Positions 12,015 through 23,010 of a DNA stretch of 64,000 nucleotides are shown here, piece after piece. The notes under the pieces were generated by a model, which was not told the origin of the DNA, ran no database searches, and was given only the letters and a program-made list of their open reading frames with translations. The position numbers and the translations under genes are program-made. This DNA comes from Homarus americanus (Eukaryota; Arthropoda; Malacostraca; Decapoda; Nephropidae), in the NCBI RefSeq assembly GCF_018991925.1, contig NW_024735416.1:86001-150000 (forward strand), given 5' to 3'. How positions within the stretch are numbered: position 1 is the first letter of the stretch; each line of letters starts with the position of its first letter.

Positions 12015-12122
12015 ATGCTCGTATCTCAACTTGGCCTGGTAGTGTTATTTTATCTGCTATCATCTGGCGGCCTCCCTTGCCCCACCCACACCCAGCTCGC
12101 CATGTGTTGTATATGTGAGTGA
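12015..12122 (+). CDS. candidate signal-peptide small ORF or first coding exon
   Basis: The ORF has 35 codons and opens with MLVSQLGLVVLFYLLSSGG. This has the layout of a secretion signal: a short start, an uninterrupted hydrophobic core, then small residues. CPTHTQ and a Cys pair follow before TGA. A donor-like GTGAGTGAG begins at 12115, so the reading frame may instead be spliced there. The start context is CATCATGC. I recognise no family. A frame open beyond the donor to 12300 is Pro/Ser-rich and probably not coding. A hydrophobic ORF of this length can arise by chance in 64 kb, so this is a weak candidate. Confidence 0.25.
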   Translation: MLVSQLGLVVLFYLLSSGGLPCPTHTQLAMCCICE

Positions 12123-13445
12123 GGAGATAAGGGCGAGACATGCTGGGGCGCCCTCAGAACACCCAGCACCCAGCGGGAGGCCGTCAGTACACCTCACCCA
12201 CGCCTCCTCCTCAGCACCTCCTCCAAACAGCTCCCCCCGGACACACTCAACCATCACGCGAACTGCTCTAGCGATTAAAAACCCAGCCATGTTGGGCTAA
12301 TTATCTGCTTATAGGGTCATTATTATCGTGAGATCAGTCTTCTTGTCTAAACGTCGGCCCGTGAGATGGCAGCAGTGTGGCGCCCCTGTGAGAGGAGGAT
12401 CGTCCGGGTGGTATCTAGTCCCATCAGCAATAATGCAAGCGAATTAAATCCTCCTTCGTGACGGAGCCTGGAGCTTTAAGCGAACGTTTCAGATTCTTCT
12501 TCGTTAGCGACTCACAAAAACTGGAAATACAATCTTTCTTTTTACCGCGGCCTCCGATAATGGGGTTTTGACGGCGGTTAAATTGTTATGTTACGTAAAA
12601 CCTAATCCTCAGGTCTTCCACGATTCATTTCGGACTGGTACTACGTGATGAATGGACGGAACACAAGAACCATCTCCATATTAGCGGGGTCTAACACAAG
12701 AGGTAAACACGGGCAAGCACGGGACTCGAGCACAGATCTAGAACCTTATCCGGGTGTCAGTAGAGGGTATAATCCCACGGTGAACACGACTAGAATCGAC
12801 CCAAGGAGTGAAATACAAACTTGTGGGAGGGATAGGTTATGCTATCACGAAGCCCTGACACCAGACGTGTTGTGAGTCCCGCCTCCCCCACACACGTGCC
12901 TCCAGGGGCTGCTTCCCACCCAGGCTCTGACTCCCTATCATAAAGAGAGAGACTGCCAGGACGAGTAACCAACTGCGCCTGGCGTACCCTGACTCCTCCA
13001 CAATCTTGCTCATGGATACTACGCCAGACGAATGCTCACTCACCTTCTGCCTGTGTCGGCGCTGAATTACGGGAGTGGTGGTTCACTTCTCAGCACACTG
13101 ACTATGACATAACTGACTACATAACTGCTACATATATGAACAAATAGACACTTACAGACTCTTCACACACATATCTGACTACCTTGATATATCCGACTCT
13201 ACCTGAATAAATATACCTGACTAATTTGACTAAGACTAGACTACACAACTCTCATACACCTGGTGACCTGACTACACATACTGACATACACCTGACTACA
13301 CATACTGGTCTTTTCAGGTCAGGTGTGGTGGTAACAAGAGGTCCCAGCTTTCTTGGCATCATATGAATTAATGATATAAAAACACGTATGGGGAAGGAAC
13401 TCAGTGATTGACGTAATGAAGCAAGGAGGATATTGTGCGTAGATT
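12123..13445. other. unique spacer
   Basis: Contains GC-rich patches and short overlapping open frames on both strands without domains (for example 12645-12875). 13130-13310 is a degenerate ACTACAT/CTGACTA-rich decayed repeat. A minus-strand donor-like AAG/GTGAGT lies near 13044 but has no clear exon. Confidence 0.45.
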
Positions 13446-13975
13446 ATAAGGTGGTGGTGGTAGTGGTGGTAGTGGTGGTAGTGGTGGTAGGTGGTGGTGG
13501 TAGTGGTGGTAGGTGGTAGTGGTGGTGTGGAGGGTGGTGGTAGGTGATGATAGTGGTGATAGTGGTGGTAGTGGTGGTAGGTGGTGATAGAGGGGGGGGT
13601 GGTGGTAGTGGTGATAGTGGTGGTAGTGGTGGTAGGCGGTAGTGGCAAGTTGTAGTACTGGTGGTGGTAAGTGGTAGTCGTGGTAGATAAGTAGTTATTG
13701 GTAGTGGTTGATACCGGTAATTGATGGTTGGTGATGGAGATAATTATTGGTGCAGTAGTGTTGGGTTGTAGTTTAGATTGTGGTAGTGATTGGTGGTAGA
13801 ATGTCGATGTTGGTACTTATGGTAGCGCTAATGAAAGTGGTGGTTGTGGTGGTGGTAATGGCGGTGATTATATTGGTGGTGATGAGTAATAGTGGTAGTG
13901 GTGACGGTAGTGGTGATACTGGTAGTTGATAGCAATAGTGATGATGATAGTGGTTGTGGTGGTGGTGGTAGAGTA
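13446..13975. repeat. (GGTGGTAGT)n trinucleotide-derived array, decaying rightward
   Basis: Regular GGTGGTAGT and GGTGATAGT units to about 13690, then an increasingly degenerate version to about 13975. The His/Thr-rich minus-strand frames are its read-through. Confidence 0.95.
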
Positions 13976-14164
13976 CTCGCCCACACAACAAAGGGTCAGT
14001 TCACGTCGTGGTATTCAACAACAGTACAATACCTCGCTCTCATTTCCAGACGGCAGGTAATATACGCTTCCATTATTATTTTTTTACCCTTAAGTATAAT
14101 ATAAGAACTGTTGACACGCAATGTAAACCTTCTCTCCCTTCATCCCGTGTTGCTAGTTGGCTGA

Positions 14165-15107
14165 TCCAGGCGGTAGGGAAGTCGGTGGGTGAGTGGGAGC
14201 GAGTCGGTGGGTGGGTGAGTGGGAGCGAGTCGGTGGGTGGGTGAGTGGGAGCGAGTCGGTGGGTGGGTGAGTGAGTGAGTCGGTGGGTGATGAGCGAGTC
14301 GGTGGGTGGGTGCGAGTCGGTGTGAGTGGGAGCGAGTCGGTGGGTGGGTGAGTGGGAGGAGTCGGTGGGTGGGTGGGAGGGAGTGAGTCGGTGGGTGGTG
14401 GAGTGAGGAGTGGGTGAGTGGGAGCGAGTCGGTGGGTGGGGTGAGTGGAGTGAGTCGGTGGGTGGGAGGGGGAGCGAGAGGGGGGTGAGGGAGCGAGTCG
14501 GTGGGTGGGTGAGTGGAGCGAGTCGGTGGGTGGAGTGGGGGAGCGAGTTGGTGTGGTGGGGTGGGTGGAGGGAGCGAGTCGGTGGGTGAGGGAGGAGTCG
14601 GTGGTGGGTGAGTGGGAGCGAGTCGGTGGTGGCGAGTGGGAGCGAGTCGGTGGGTGGGTGAGTGGGAGCGAGCGGTGGGTGGGTGAGGGAGCGAGTCGGT
14701 GGGTGGGTGAGGAGTGAGTGGGAGCGAGTCGGTGGGTGAGTGGGAGCGAGTCGGTGTGAGTGGAGCGAGTCGGTGGGTGGGTGAGTGAGGAGCGAGTCGG
14801 TGGGTGAGTGGGAGGAGTCGAGTGGGTGGGTGAGTGGGAGCGAGTCGGTGGGTGAGTGGGGTGAGTCGGTGGGTGGGTGGGAGCGAGTCGGTGGGTGGGG
14901 TGAGTGGGAGCGAGTCGGTGAGTGAGTCGGTGGTGGTGAGGAGCGAGTCGGTGGAAGTCGGTGGGTGAGTGGGAGCGAGTCGGTGGGTGAGTGGGAGTGG
15001 GAGCGGTGGGTGGAGGAGCGAGTCGGTGGGTGAGGGAGCGAGTCGAGGAGTCGGTGGGTGAGTGGGAACGAGTCGGTGGGTGAGTGGGAACGAGTCGGTG
15101 GGTGTGT
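14165..15107. repeat. about 26-bp minisatellite (GTGAGTGGGAGCGAGTCGGT...)n
   Basis: About 38 copies with many small deletions in the G runs. The 341-codon minus-strand Ser/Pro/Thr/His frame (14153-15178) is an artefact. It ends in a (TG)n run at 15104-15126. Confidence 0.97.
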
Positions 15108-15126
15108 GTGTGTGTGTGTGTGTGTG

Positions 15127-16995
15127 GGGGGGGGGATATGTTAAGTCTGGAGCACTTTGGTGGAATTTTTACCTTCAATAAAACTTGGGCGGTCTCGTCT
15201 CATCTGACTGGTGTTTACATCTATCAGCTGATTTTTCGTTCATCTTGCTGATTGGTCTTTTCCCCAGAGAGATTTGAATTCTCGACTGTGATTGGTCAGA
15301 AGTCCATTAAAAAATCTCTACCGTAGGCAGGCTTTAAAGGGCGTACTAGAGGGCCCAGATCTCTCTCTACACAAAAGCGCCGCTGCGGGCAGAAAGCAGG
15401 TGAACATTCGTCCGGCGTAGCTTCCTTCCTCAGGTGGGTTACAGCGGGGGTGGGAAAAGACGCTAGGCATTGATGATCGCTCGGGCTGGCGTTGTTTTGT
15501 TTAGTACGAGACTATTTCGCGTATACCTCCTACAGTTGTAAACAAAACGACAATCCTTTGAATGTGCAACGACAACCACAGTAAGTTACCGAACGTCGTA
15601 CAAAAATAATTGGCAATTTAACAACAATAGTAATCTTAGACCTTATAATTACATTAATTTAACAATAATTACTCTATTATTTTATTTATTTTTTGTGGAA
15701 ATAATGAGGGAACAATTATTTTATTATGATTGTGATCGTCTTATTGCTGACCACGATCGTTGGTGTCATGTCTCAGTGGCTACATCCAACACTCTTAATA
15801 CCGGTTTGAAATAAGAGGCTACAGATAATAAACACGACAATGGTTCCTTTTTTACCATTGTTTAGTTCCATTTTCTCGAACATTCTAATGGGCGGAGTTG
15901 TGTAGCTCTCGGTGTCGCGAAGGAATGAAAGAAAACTACTTCGTCGTAAAAGTCACAAACAGGATTTTATAACGAGTATTAGCTGTCAACTCGTGAGGGC
16001 TTTATTGTCGTAGATGTGAGATGGTGCGAGTCAACATGATAGCGAGCCATTTTTTTTTATGCCAACGAGCTAAAAATCTCAGTCACGTAGCTCGTTCTAT
16101 TTCAATAATGAGCTATAATCTAAATAATCCGTTCAATTATTGGCAATAAAATCCGTGACGTAGTAGAGGGGCTGAACTCAGACCTTATACCCACTTCTAT
16201 AATCTTATATAATTATTGAGTTTATCGATCATAGACGAGGCTAAACATTATAATCCCCCATCCCACCATCTATGACCACAACTCTACCTCCCTCCCATCA
16301 CCCAAGACTCCACCTGTACCCCATACATATTAATCCCCATCTACACTCCCATCACTACCCCTTCACTCAACCATTCCTAGCAGTTTTAACCCCCATAAAA
16401 GTTAACAACTCTCCGCGTAAATAAAATATGACCAAATTCACCCCAACGGAGGTAAGAGGTACTTCATAGCGTCTGGGACAACACAGTGCTATCCAACGCC
16501 GCACCTTAAACTCGACAATCCCAAGTTGACATACAGTAAACCCGACTTAAACAGAGGATCAGTCATAGGTCCTTGTCTTAACCCTCAGCAAAACACCTGT
16601 TGAATCATAGTACCTGATAATGTTTAACTTGTTGATGGACTTTATGGTCGGAATTTTGTCAGGCGATGGGAAAATACTCGTTCTTAGTCCGTGAGTTATG
16701 GCGGGTATTATCTCGCTATTGTATCTAGGAATAGACTAAGAATTATACTCATATAAGGAACATATATATTGATACAGCAGTGTGTATACCATTTATCTTC
16801 CCTGGTAATATAATACGATGCCATATTTATATAAAAGAACATTTAGTCAGTGTATACGTAGTTATAGGCGCATAAGGACTATAATATACTGGTAATTTAA
16901 CAATATACAGATCTTGAATATCACTTACGACTGCTTGATCATGTGAGCGTCTCCAGCTGGGGGGGGGGGTCGAGGCGGGCGATCATGTCCGCTTG
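15127..16995. other. unique AT-rich spacer, possible promoter-like patch
   Basis: 15251-15255 and 15291-15295 are two same-strand ATTGG (inverted CCAAT) boxes 40 bp apart, each in the context GATTGGTC. A TTAAAAAATC stretch at 15307 and a GC-rich segment (15380-15440) ending in GCAGGTGAAC follow. This resembles a promoter plus short exon but has no further support. The rest to 16995 is AT-rich with no coding signal. 16250-16400 is C/CCAT-rich. Confidence 0.3.
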
Positions 16996-17126
16996 ACTGT
17001 GTGAGGTCATCAACACGTGAGGTCATCAACACGTCATTCATGTGAGGTCATCAACACGTCATTCTTCATGTGAGGTCATCAACACGTCATTCTTCATGTG
17101 AGGTCATCAACACGTCATTCTTCAGT
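16996..17126. repeat. 28-bp tandem repeat
   Basis: About five copies containing GTGAGGTCATCAACACGTCA and then TTCTTCAT. Earlier copies lack the TTCTTCAT part. Confidence 0.93.
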
Positions 17127-17330
17127 GTAATTCTTAATGGAAGTGATTGTAATGTTTATTTTATTACCCATGGATTGAGCCAAACTACAAGCTACAAAAA
17201 AGTTCGTTCGATCACTCAAGCACTTGATGCTAACGTACATTCAACTCAAGCGCTCTTGCTATACCACCGCCCTGCACTCATCCAAGCGCTCGATGCTACC
17301 GCCCACTCACCTACTTGAAAAATACCGTTT

Positions 17331-17520
17331 ACTCAAGCTGTGACCTAGTCCTTGACCATTCAGCTGCGACCTAGTCCTTGACCATTCAGCTGTGACCTAG
17401 TCCTTGACCATTCAGCTGTGACCTAGTCCTTGACCCTTCAGCTGTGACCTAGTCCTTGACCCTTCAGCTGTGACCTAGTCCTTGACCCTTCAGCTGTGAC
17501 CTAGTCCTTGACCCATTAAG
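17331..17520. repeat. 26-bp tandem repeat, about seven copies
   Basis: The unit contains CAGCTGTGACCTAGTCCTTG. Neighbouring copies carry the same substitution (CCATT to CCCTT), showing local homogenisation. A (CA)n run lies at 17541-17576. Confidence 0.95.
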
Positions 17521-17538
17521 TCATGACTGTGACCTGGC

Positions 17539-17579
<41 letters not shown>

Positions 17580-17844
17580 AATGATATATCTGACCACAAT
17601 TACAAAGCGCCAAGACAACAGATCACGGGGCGTACACCTTAATTATGTTACACAACGGAATACCCCATCCCTTCCTTCTCCCCTCCCTTCCACCCATTCC
17701 TTCTCCCCTTCCAGCCTCTCCATCTCCCCTCCCTCCCTCCCCTTGCATCACCCTTTCCACCCCTTACATATTTCCTCCCATCTGTTCCATCTCTTCTCCC
17801 ACCCATTTGCCCAAAACCAAATTTTTTTTTATCTTTATAGACAG

Positions 17845-17846
17845 GT
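17845..17846 (+). promoter_or_regulatory. candidate recursive splice (ratchet) point
   Basis: A T-run (17822-17830), then ATCTTTATAGACAG directly joined to GTAAGT at 17845, gives a 3' splice site immediately followed by a 5' splice site. This arrangement defines zero-length recursive splice sites known from long arthropod introns. If real, it implies a plus-strand intron spanning this point. A single consensus match can occur by chance. Confidence 0.25.
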
Positions 17847-17850
17847 AAGT

Positions 17851-17950
17851 TCAGGTGTGGCGTACAGGTGTGGCGTACAGGTGTGGCGTTCATGTGTGGC
17901 GTACAGGTGTGGCGTTCAGGTGTGGCGTACAGGTGTGGAGTACAGGTATG
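17851..17950. repeat. 13-bp tandem repeat (CAGGTGTGGCGTA)n
   Basis: About seven copies right after the splice-like motif at 17845. Confidence 0.9.
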
Positions 17951-18282
17951 GAATCCCGCCCCTCGGGATAGTGATCATTGTTTAGTACCGGCGGCATGTA
18001 CCGACAGCGTCCCGGCAGGGTTACAGTGCAGGGTCACTTAATTAACCCAGGGTTAAGTAGAACGGTTCGTTGCGCCAGGTCCAGTGGTCCATTGGTCCTC
18101 CTGGATTACTGGACCACAGACAATGGGTAATGTTCTCAATATTCACTTTCGTCCATATAAACTCAAGGAGTGTAGGGAGGGAGGAGGGAGGCAGGTGAGA
18201 GAAGGACGGAGGGGTAGAGGGAAGGAGAGAGAGTTAAGGGGAGTGGGTAAGGAGGCAGGAAGAAGAGAAAATAGAAGAGAAA

Positions 18283-18323
<41 letters not shown>

Positions 18324-18680
18324 GAAATGTTGTTTTAACTGGTCACTGTACGAGGGCGACCTCACTGTAGGAGTGACGTCAGAATGCAAATTGATGTTAC
18401 GGTAAACTTAGGTTGACATTAATTGTTTTATAGCGTCATCATCCCTCGCCTTAATTCTTGCTTAATTGTTTACGTCTCATCCTAAGTAGTGAGTGAGTGG
18501 GTGGGTGGGTTTGTATTATGTGAGAATACAAGTTTACGCACAACCTCGTGTATATCAGTCTGTGTATGTGTGTCACCGTGTTGTAATGGTAACACACACA
18601 CACCTGGTTAATGAATATCAAACACACACTGTACTTAGTTGAGTAGGCAAAACTATACACGTTCTATCCTTCCTACTTGG
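17951..18680. other. unique spacer with purine tract
   Basis: 18170-18322 is A/G-rich and ends in (GA)n at 18290-18322. The rest shows no gene. Confidence 0.5.
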
Positions 18681-18682
18681 CA

Positions 18683-18790
18683 ACACTGTACTGTACAGGA
18701 TCTAAATCTTACCTGGCAACACCATGTAAGGTCTACCCTGTACTCTGGCAACACTGTACAGTCTATCTTTTACCTGACAACAGTATATTA
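18683..18790. repeat. diverged outlier of the 32-bp repeat at 19158
   Basis: Three diverged units with TGGCAACACTGTAC, AAGGTCTA and TTACC match the later array in word order. Confidence 0.7.
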
Positions 18791-18913
18791 CCAACACAGG
18801 GCCGATTATGGTTGATGACGTAATCCAAGCATCAATATCTTGGATTAGGATTACAGAAGAGGTGAAGCCAAGCTCTACAGGCAGAGCTACTCACAGCAGT
18901 ACCCTTCAGCCAC

Positions 18914-18976
18914 TCGGATACGGGGGCCCCTCTCTCGTGTACGGGGGCCCCTCTCTCGTGTACGGGGGCCCCTCTC
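18914..18976. repeat. 21-bp repeat, three copies
   Basis: CTCGTGTACGGGGGCCCCTC plus T, repeated three times with almost no change. Confidence 0.92.
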
Positions 18977-19157
18977 TCTGTTGAGTAACATCGTCTGGAG
19001 TTTTGCCACATACAATATTAAAAGTGTCGTCCCCGTAGTGAAGGGGTTAGGTTAGGGGAGACCGTCTACTAATACTGATGGTGTGGCTCCCAACACTGCC
19101 TCGGGGGAGAGGGACCTGAAGGACCTCTGGTGGTGGAGAAGTAACCGAGTTATTATA

Positions 19158-19343
19158 GTGTCACCCTGGCAACGCTATAAAAGGTCTATCTGTCGGCCTG
19201 GCATCACTGTTCAAGGTCTACCTGTCGGCCTGACATCACTGTACAAGGTCTACCTGTCGGCCTGGCAACGCTGTACAAGGTCTACCTGTCGGCCTGGCAT
19301 CACCGTACAAGGTCTACCTGTCGGCCTGGCAACTCTCGGCGGA
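19158..19343. repeat. 32-bp tandem repeat, about 5.5 copies
   Basis: The unit contains CTGTACAAGGTCTACCTGTC followed by GGCCTGGCAACG. TGGCAAC and TGGCATC forms are interspersed. The 131-codon plus-strand frame (19083-19478) is mostly this array. Confidence 0.93.
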
Positions 19344-19870
19344 GCAACACAAAGGCGCTACAACTTATATATATTCCCGCCACGAGTTTGTTGCAAAGCT
19401 TATGGAAATGACGCTATATTTCACGGGGCACAGGAGGCAACACGGGCCGAGGGCTTGAGGTGTCCCAGAGGCTATTAATCCCTTTAATCAAAACAGGTTA
19501 AACGTCTTAGCGGTACAGGTGAGCATGGCACTATCATACACCCCAGGAGATCGGACAGGTGAGAGGGACTTCGCGAGATAGTGGACACAAGGTAGTTGAT
19601 CCTCGTCTTCCCATATGAGAAATGACCCTTATTGGCCACCTGTGTCTAGCGCGTTCATCCTCACTACACGTAATCTAAAGCTATTTATTAACGTGTATAG
19701 GGCCTTATAATAATACGCCCACCGTATAGTGCAATTTTCATTCATTAGCGTAATTGAGCAGGACAATTTAAATGCCCGTATGCAAATTAAGGGCCAATAT
19801 AAATTAACGTAGCTTTAGTGTCATCCCCCCCCCTCGAGTACCACCAGGCAACCATACGGAGAAGTGAATG
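19344..19870. other. unique spacer
   Basis: Mixed sequence with no gene seen. CAGGTGAGC-like and CAGGTGAGA-like words lie at 19516 and 19556. Confidence 0.4.
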
Positions 19871-19871
19871 A

Positions 19872-20279
19872 ATGTGTGTGTGTGTGTGTGTGTGTGTAGG
19901 GGGGGCAAGTGTGGAGGGGGGGTGGGGAGGGGCATGTGTGTGTGGGAGGGCATGTGTGTGTGGGAGGGGGCATGTGTGTGGGAGGGGCATGTGTGTGTGG
20001 GAGGGGGCATGTGTGTGGGTGGGGCATGTGTGTGTGTGTGTGTGGGTAGGGGGTGTGTGGGGTAGGGGGCATGTGTGTGGGTGGGGGCATGTGTGTGTGT
20101 GGGGTAGGGGCATGTGTGTGTGTGGGTGTGGGGTGGGGGGGCATGTGTGTGTGTGTGGGAGGGGCATGTGTGTGTGGAGGGGGCATGTGTGTAGTGTGTG
20201 GGGCATGTGTGTGTGGGCATGTGTGTGTGGGGGCATGGGAGGGGGGTGTGTGTGGGAGGGGGCATGTGTGTGGGAGGGG

Positions 20280-20313
<34 letters not shown>

Positions 20314-20591
20314 AGGGCATGTGTGTGTGTGTGGGGAGGGGCATGTGTGTGTGTGTGGGGTAGGGGCAGGGGTGTGTGTGTGGAGGGCATGTGTGTGGGG
20401 AGGGGGCATGTGTGTGTGTGGGAGGGGCATGTGTGTGTGTGGGAGGGGCATGTGTGTGTGTGGGTGGGGGGCATGTGTGTGGGAGGGGGCATGTGGGGGG
20501 GCATGTGTGTGTGGGAGGGGCATGTGTGTGGGAGGGATGTGTGTGGGAGGGGCATGTGTGTGTGGGAGGGGCATGTGTGTGTGGGAGGGGC

Positions 20592-20626
<35 letters not shown>

Positions 20627-20904
20627 GGGGGGGGCAAGTGTGTGTAGGGGGGCAATGTGTGTGGGAGGGGCATGTGTGTGTGGGAGAGGGCATGTGTGTG
20701 GGAGGGGCATGTGTGTGTGGGAGGGGGCATGTGTGTGTGTGGGAGGGGGCATGTGTGTGTGGGGGGGTGTGTGGGAGGGGCATGAGGGGGAGGGCATGTG
20801 TGTGGGAGGGGGCATGTGTGTGTGGGAGGGGGCATGTGTGTGTGGGAGGGGCATGTGTGTGGGGGTGGGGTGTGTGTGTGTGTGGTGTGGGAGGAGTGTG
20901 GGAG

Positions 20905-20941
<37 letters not shown>

Positions 20942-20960
20942 AGGAGGCATGTGTGTGTGG
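19872..20960. repeat. about 19-bp GT/G-rich minisatellite (GTGTGTGTGGGAGGGGCAT)n
   Basis: More than 50 imperfect copies, interrupted by pure (GT)n runs at 20280-20310, 20590-20622 and 20905-20938. The very long open frames on both strands (up to 462 codons) are repeat artefacts. Confidence 0.97.
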
Positions 20961-21061
20961 GAGGAGGGGGTGTGTTTGTGTGGGTGTGTGGCGTGAATGA
21001 ACGCTCAGGTAAATTGGAGTATTTGTGATATGATACGAAGCATTCAGTTGATGTATAGAGT

Positions 21062-21145
21062 GGAGGAGGGAGGGCGTGGGAGGAGGGAGTGGGCGTGGGA
21101 GGAGGAGGCGTGGGAGGAGGGAGGGCGTGGGAGGAGGGAGTGGGC
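21062..21145. repeat. GGAGGGAGGGCGTGGGAGGA-type tandem repeat
   Basis: About four copies of a 20-30 bp G-rich unit. Confidence 0.85.
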
Positions 21146-21583
21146 GGAGTAGCGTTGAAGGGGGGAGTTGTGCATGGAGTGCCAGCTATCATACGCCCAA
21201 TTTAATGGCCTTACCCTCCATCCTTTCTAGAGTGTCAATTCCCCCCTGGCACTCTCTCTCTTGCACATACACACACACCTTTCTATGCTTGTAAACATAT
21301 TATACAGTATACAAATTAGCAACCATACTAGTTCCATCTACTCACTCACTCACTCTCACTCGCCATACTCTCTCTCTGTCCCTCTCGATTTCCTTATCCT
21401 CCCCCCTCTCTCCCTCTTTCTCCCTCTTTTTAATTTAGTTACTGGTATCCTCTTAAGACAAATCCATTTTCTTTCTCAGGGGTAACTGAACATGAGAGAG
21501 AATTCTGGCTCAATTAGCTTAAATATTGAGAAATATTAATAAGAATGAACGGTATAACAATGTTTACTAAATTCTCGGAGGTT

Positions 21584-21712
21584 TCCAGATATCCTACAAG
21601 GTTTCCAGTGTTCCAAAAAGGTTTCCAGATGTCCTACAAGGTTTCCAGTGTTCCAGAAAGGTTTCCAGATGTTCTACAAGGTTTCCAGTGTTCCAAAAAG
21701 GTTTCCAGAGTT
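21584..21712. repeat. 20-bp repeat with 40-bp alternating order
   Basis: GTTTCCAGATGTCCTACAAG alternates with GTTTCCAGTGTTCCAAAAAG over about six units. The alternation survives throughout, so the amplification unit was the 40-bp dimer. Confidence 0.93.
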
Positions 21713-21814
21713 CTACGTACTCAAGATAGCCTTCGCGTTACCTCTAATTTTGTTATGTCATCCTCGGGAGGGGGGTGATGGGAGGGTGAGGGGGAGATGA
21801 GAGATGGGCACAGG

Positions 21815-21950
21815 AAAGAAAAGAAAAGGAGAGTAAGGAGGGAGGGAGGGAGGGAGGGAGAGAGGAAAGGGGAGGGGAGAGAAAAAGGGGGAGGGGAGAG
21901 AAAAAGGGGAAGGAGAGAGAGGAAAGGAGAGGAAGAGAGAGAAAAGGATG
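21815..21950. repeat. purine-rich (GGGA/GAGA)n tract
   Basis: Nearly pure A/G with AGAGAAAAAGGGG units. Confidence 0.9.
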
Positions 21951-22007
21951 GGTTACGGGTACATATTTCTCATCTCCTTATCAACAAACACTGATTCTCT
22001 TCATCGA

Positions 22008-22059
22008 CCAATAGCAACGCATCATCCCCGGCGCGCGGAGCATAGAGCTCGGGGATTGG
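22008..22059. promoter_or_regulatory. candidate promoter patch: inverted CCAAT pair around GGCGCGCG
   Basis: CCAAT at 22008-22012 and ATTGG at 22055-22059 face each other across a GC-rich core with GGCGCGCG. This layout occurs in bidirectional or CpG-type promoters. No TATA box, exon or transcript support is visible, so it may be chance. Confidence 0.2.
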
Positions 22060-22666
22060 CCGAGGTCTTGGACACCCCACGTCAAATGAGAATCTGAACT
22101 CTACAGGAATGTCCTCCATTAATCTAGTGTTTTAAAAGATGGGAAAAAAATGAAAAAAAAGTTTAAAGAGTTCACCTTTTGATGCCGTAATACAGAATCT
22201 TAGTTATACGTCTTCGTGTCAACATTTTTGGCATAACTTACGAGATTGTGGGAAGGGCGGGAGGAGGAGACGACCCCGATATCTTACATCCGTTAAATTA
22301 AGTGTCGTTGTTATTGTGGTGTTGTCTTGGACTGACCATAAACTCCTTGTGTTGTACTCTGGATTGTCATGGTTTAGTACACCAATCTATACCGTCTCCA
22401 CCACAGCCATCCATCTATACCAGTGAAGCTCAACAAGTGGTTCTCTCCTAAACTAACTAAACCCTTTTGCTCCATCACCAGTCCTTCTTTCGGATTAGTA
22501 TAAAATCCCATTGACCGATAGAGTCCATATTATTCCCCACCATCGTAGAGCTCCAGTTCACACCATCACCCCGATCCTCAGCCCTAATCAACGAGGCTCT
22601 ATCACCGACTGTGCTTAAACTGACACCGCAGGCCTCACAGACCCTCACACCGCAGGCCTCACAGAC
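22060..22666. other. unique spacer upstream of an RT relic
   Basis: Contains a two-copy 24-bp duplication near 22622-22670 (CACCGCAGGCCTCACAGACC and four more bases). Its right part may be further decayed retroelement sequence, but I cannot align it to an RT domain. Confidence 0.4.
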
Positions 22667-23010
22667 CCTCAGCAGTTTGACAATATGAACGCCTCTTCCA
22701 TCACCCGCTGCCTCGTTACCTTCCCGGACCTGTGTGGCTTTCACCTTCTCGTCAACTTCACCCAACCTCTCGAGTTAATAAACCACAACATAATCAACGA
22801 CCTTAAGACCTGGATAAGTATTATTCTATGGCTCACAGATCTGTTTAGTGAAGCCATCTCCACCCTTCAGTGGCTCATCTGCGGTGTGGTGTCCCTCAAG
22901 GCACTAGGATGGGACCTCTCTGCTTCCTCCTCAACGATACCCTGAGGGACACAGCTCCTTGTTGGAAATATGCTGACCACATTGAAATCTGTTGCCAATA
23001 GCTCTCCTGA
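22667..23010 (+). pseudogene. degenerate non-LTR reverse transcriptase fragment
   Basis: Translation from 22667 gives DPQQFDNMNASSITRCLV, then LLVNFTQPLELINHNII (for the usual L-V-D-F-T-K-A-F-D-x-x-x-H-N), then ILWLTDLFSEA. A frameshift lies at the GVPQG motif near 22885. In the new frame it reads GPLCFLLNDTLRD and WKYADHIEICCQ up to a TAG near 23000. The catalytic Y-A-D-D box has become YADH, and two key Asp positions (VDF to VNF, ADD to ADH) are changed, so it is inactive. It represents the central palm region only. Motif wording differs from both other RT relics in the window, so at least three lineages are present. Closest clade is Jockey/BS-like by inference. Confidence 0.88.

Noticed and set aside
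12645..12875. 76-codon plus-strand ORF
   Set aside because: No domain, no splice pairing, ordinary codon composition and overlapping frames on the other strand.
14153..15178. 341-codon Ser/Pro/His frame
   Set aside because: Read-through of the 26-bp minisatellite.
19787..21192. Open frames up to 462 codons (Pro/His/Thr/Cys) on the minus strand
   Set aside because: Entirely within a 19-bp GT-rich minisatellite. Overlapping equally long frames exist in several phases and on both strands.
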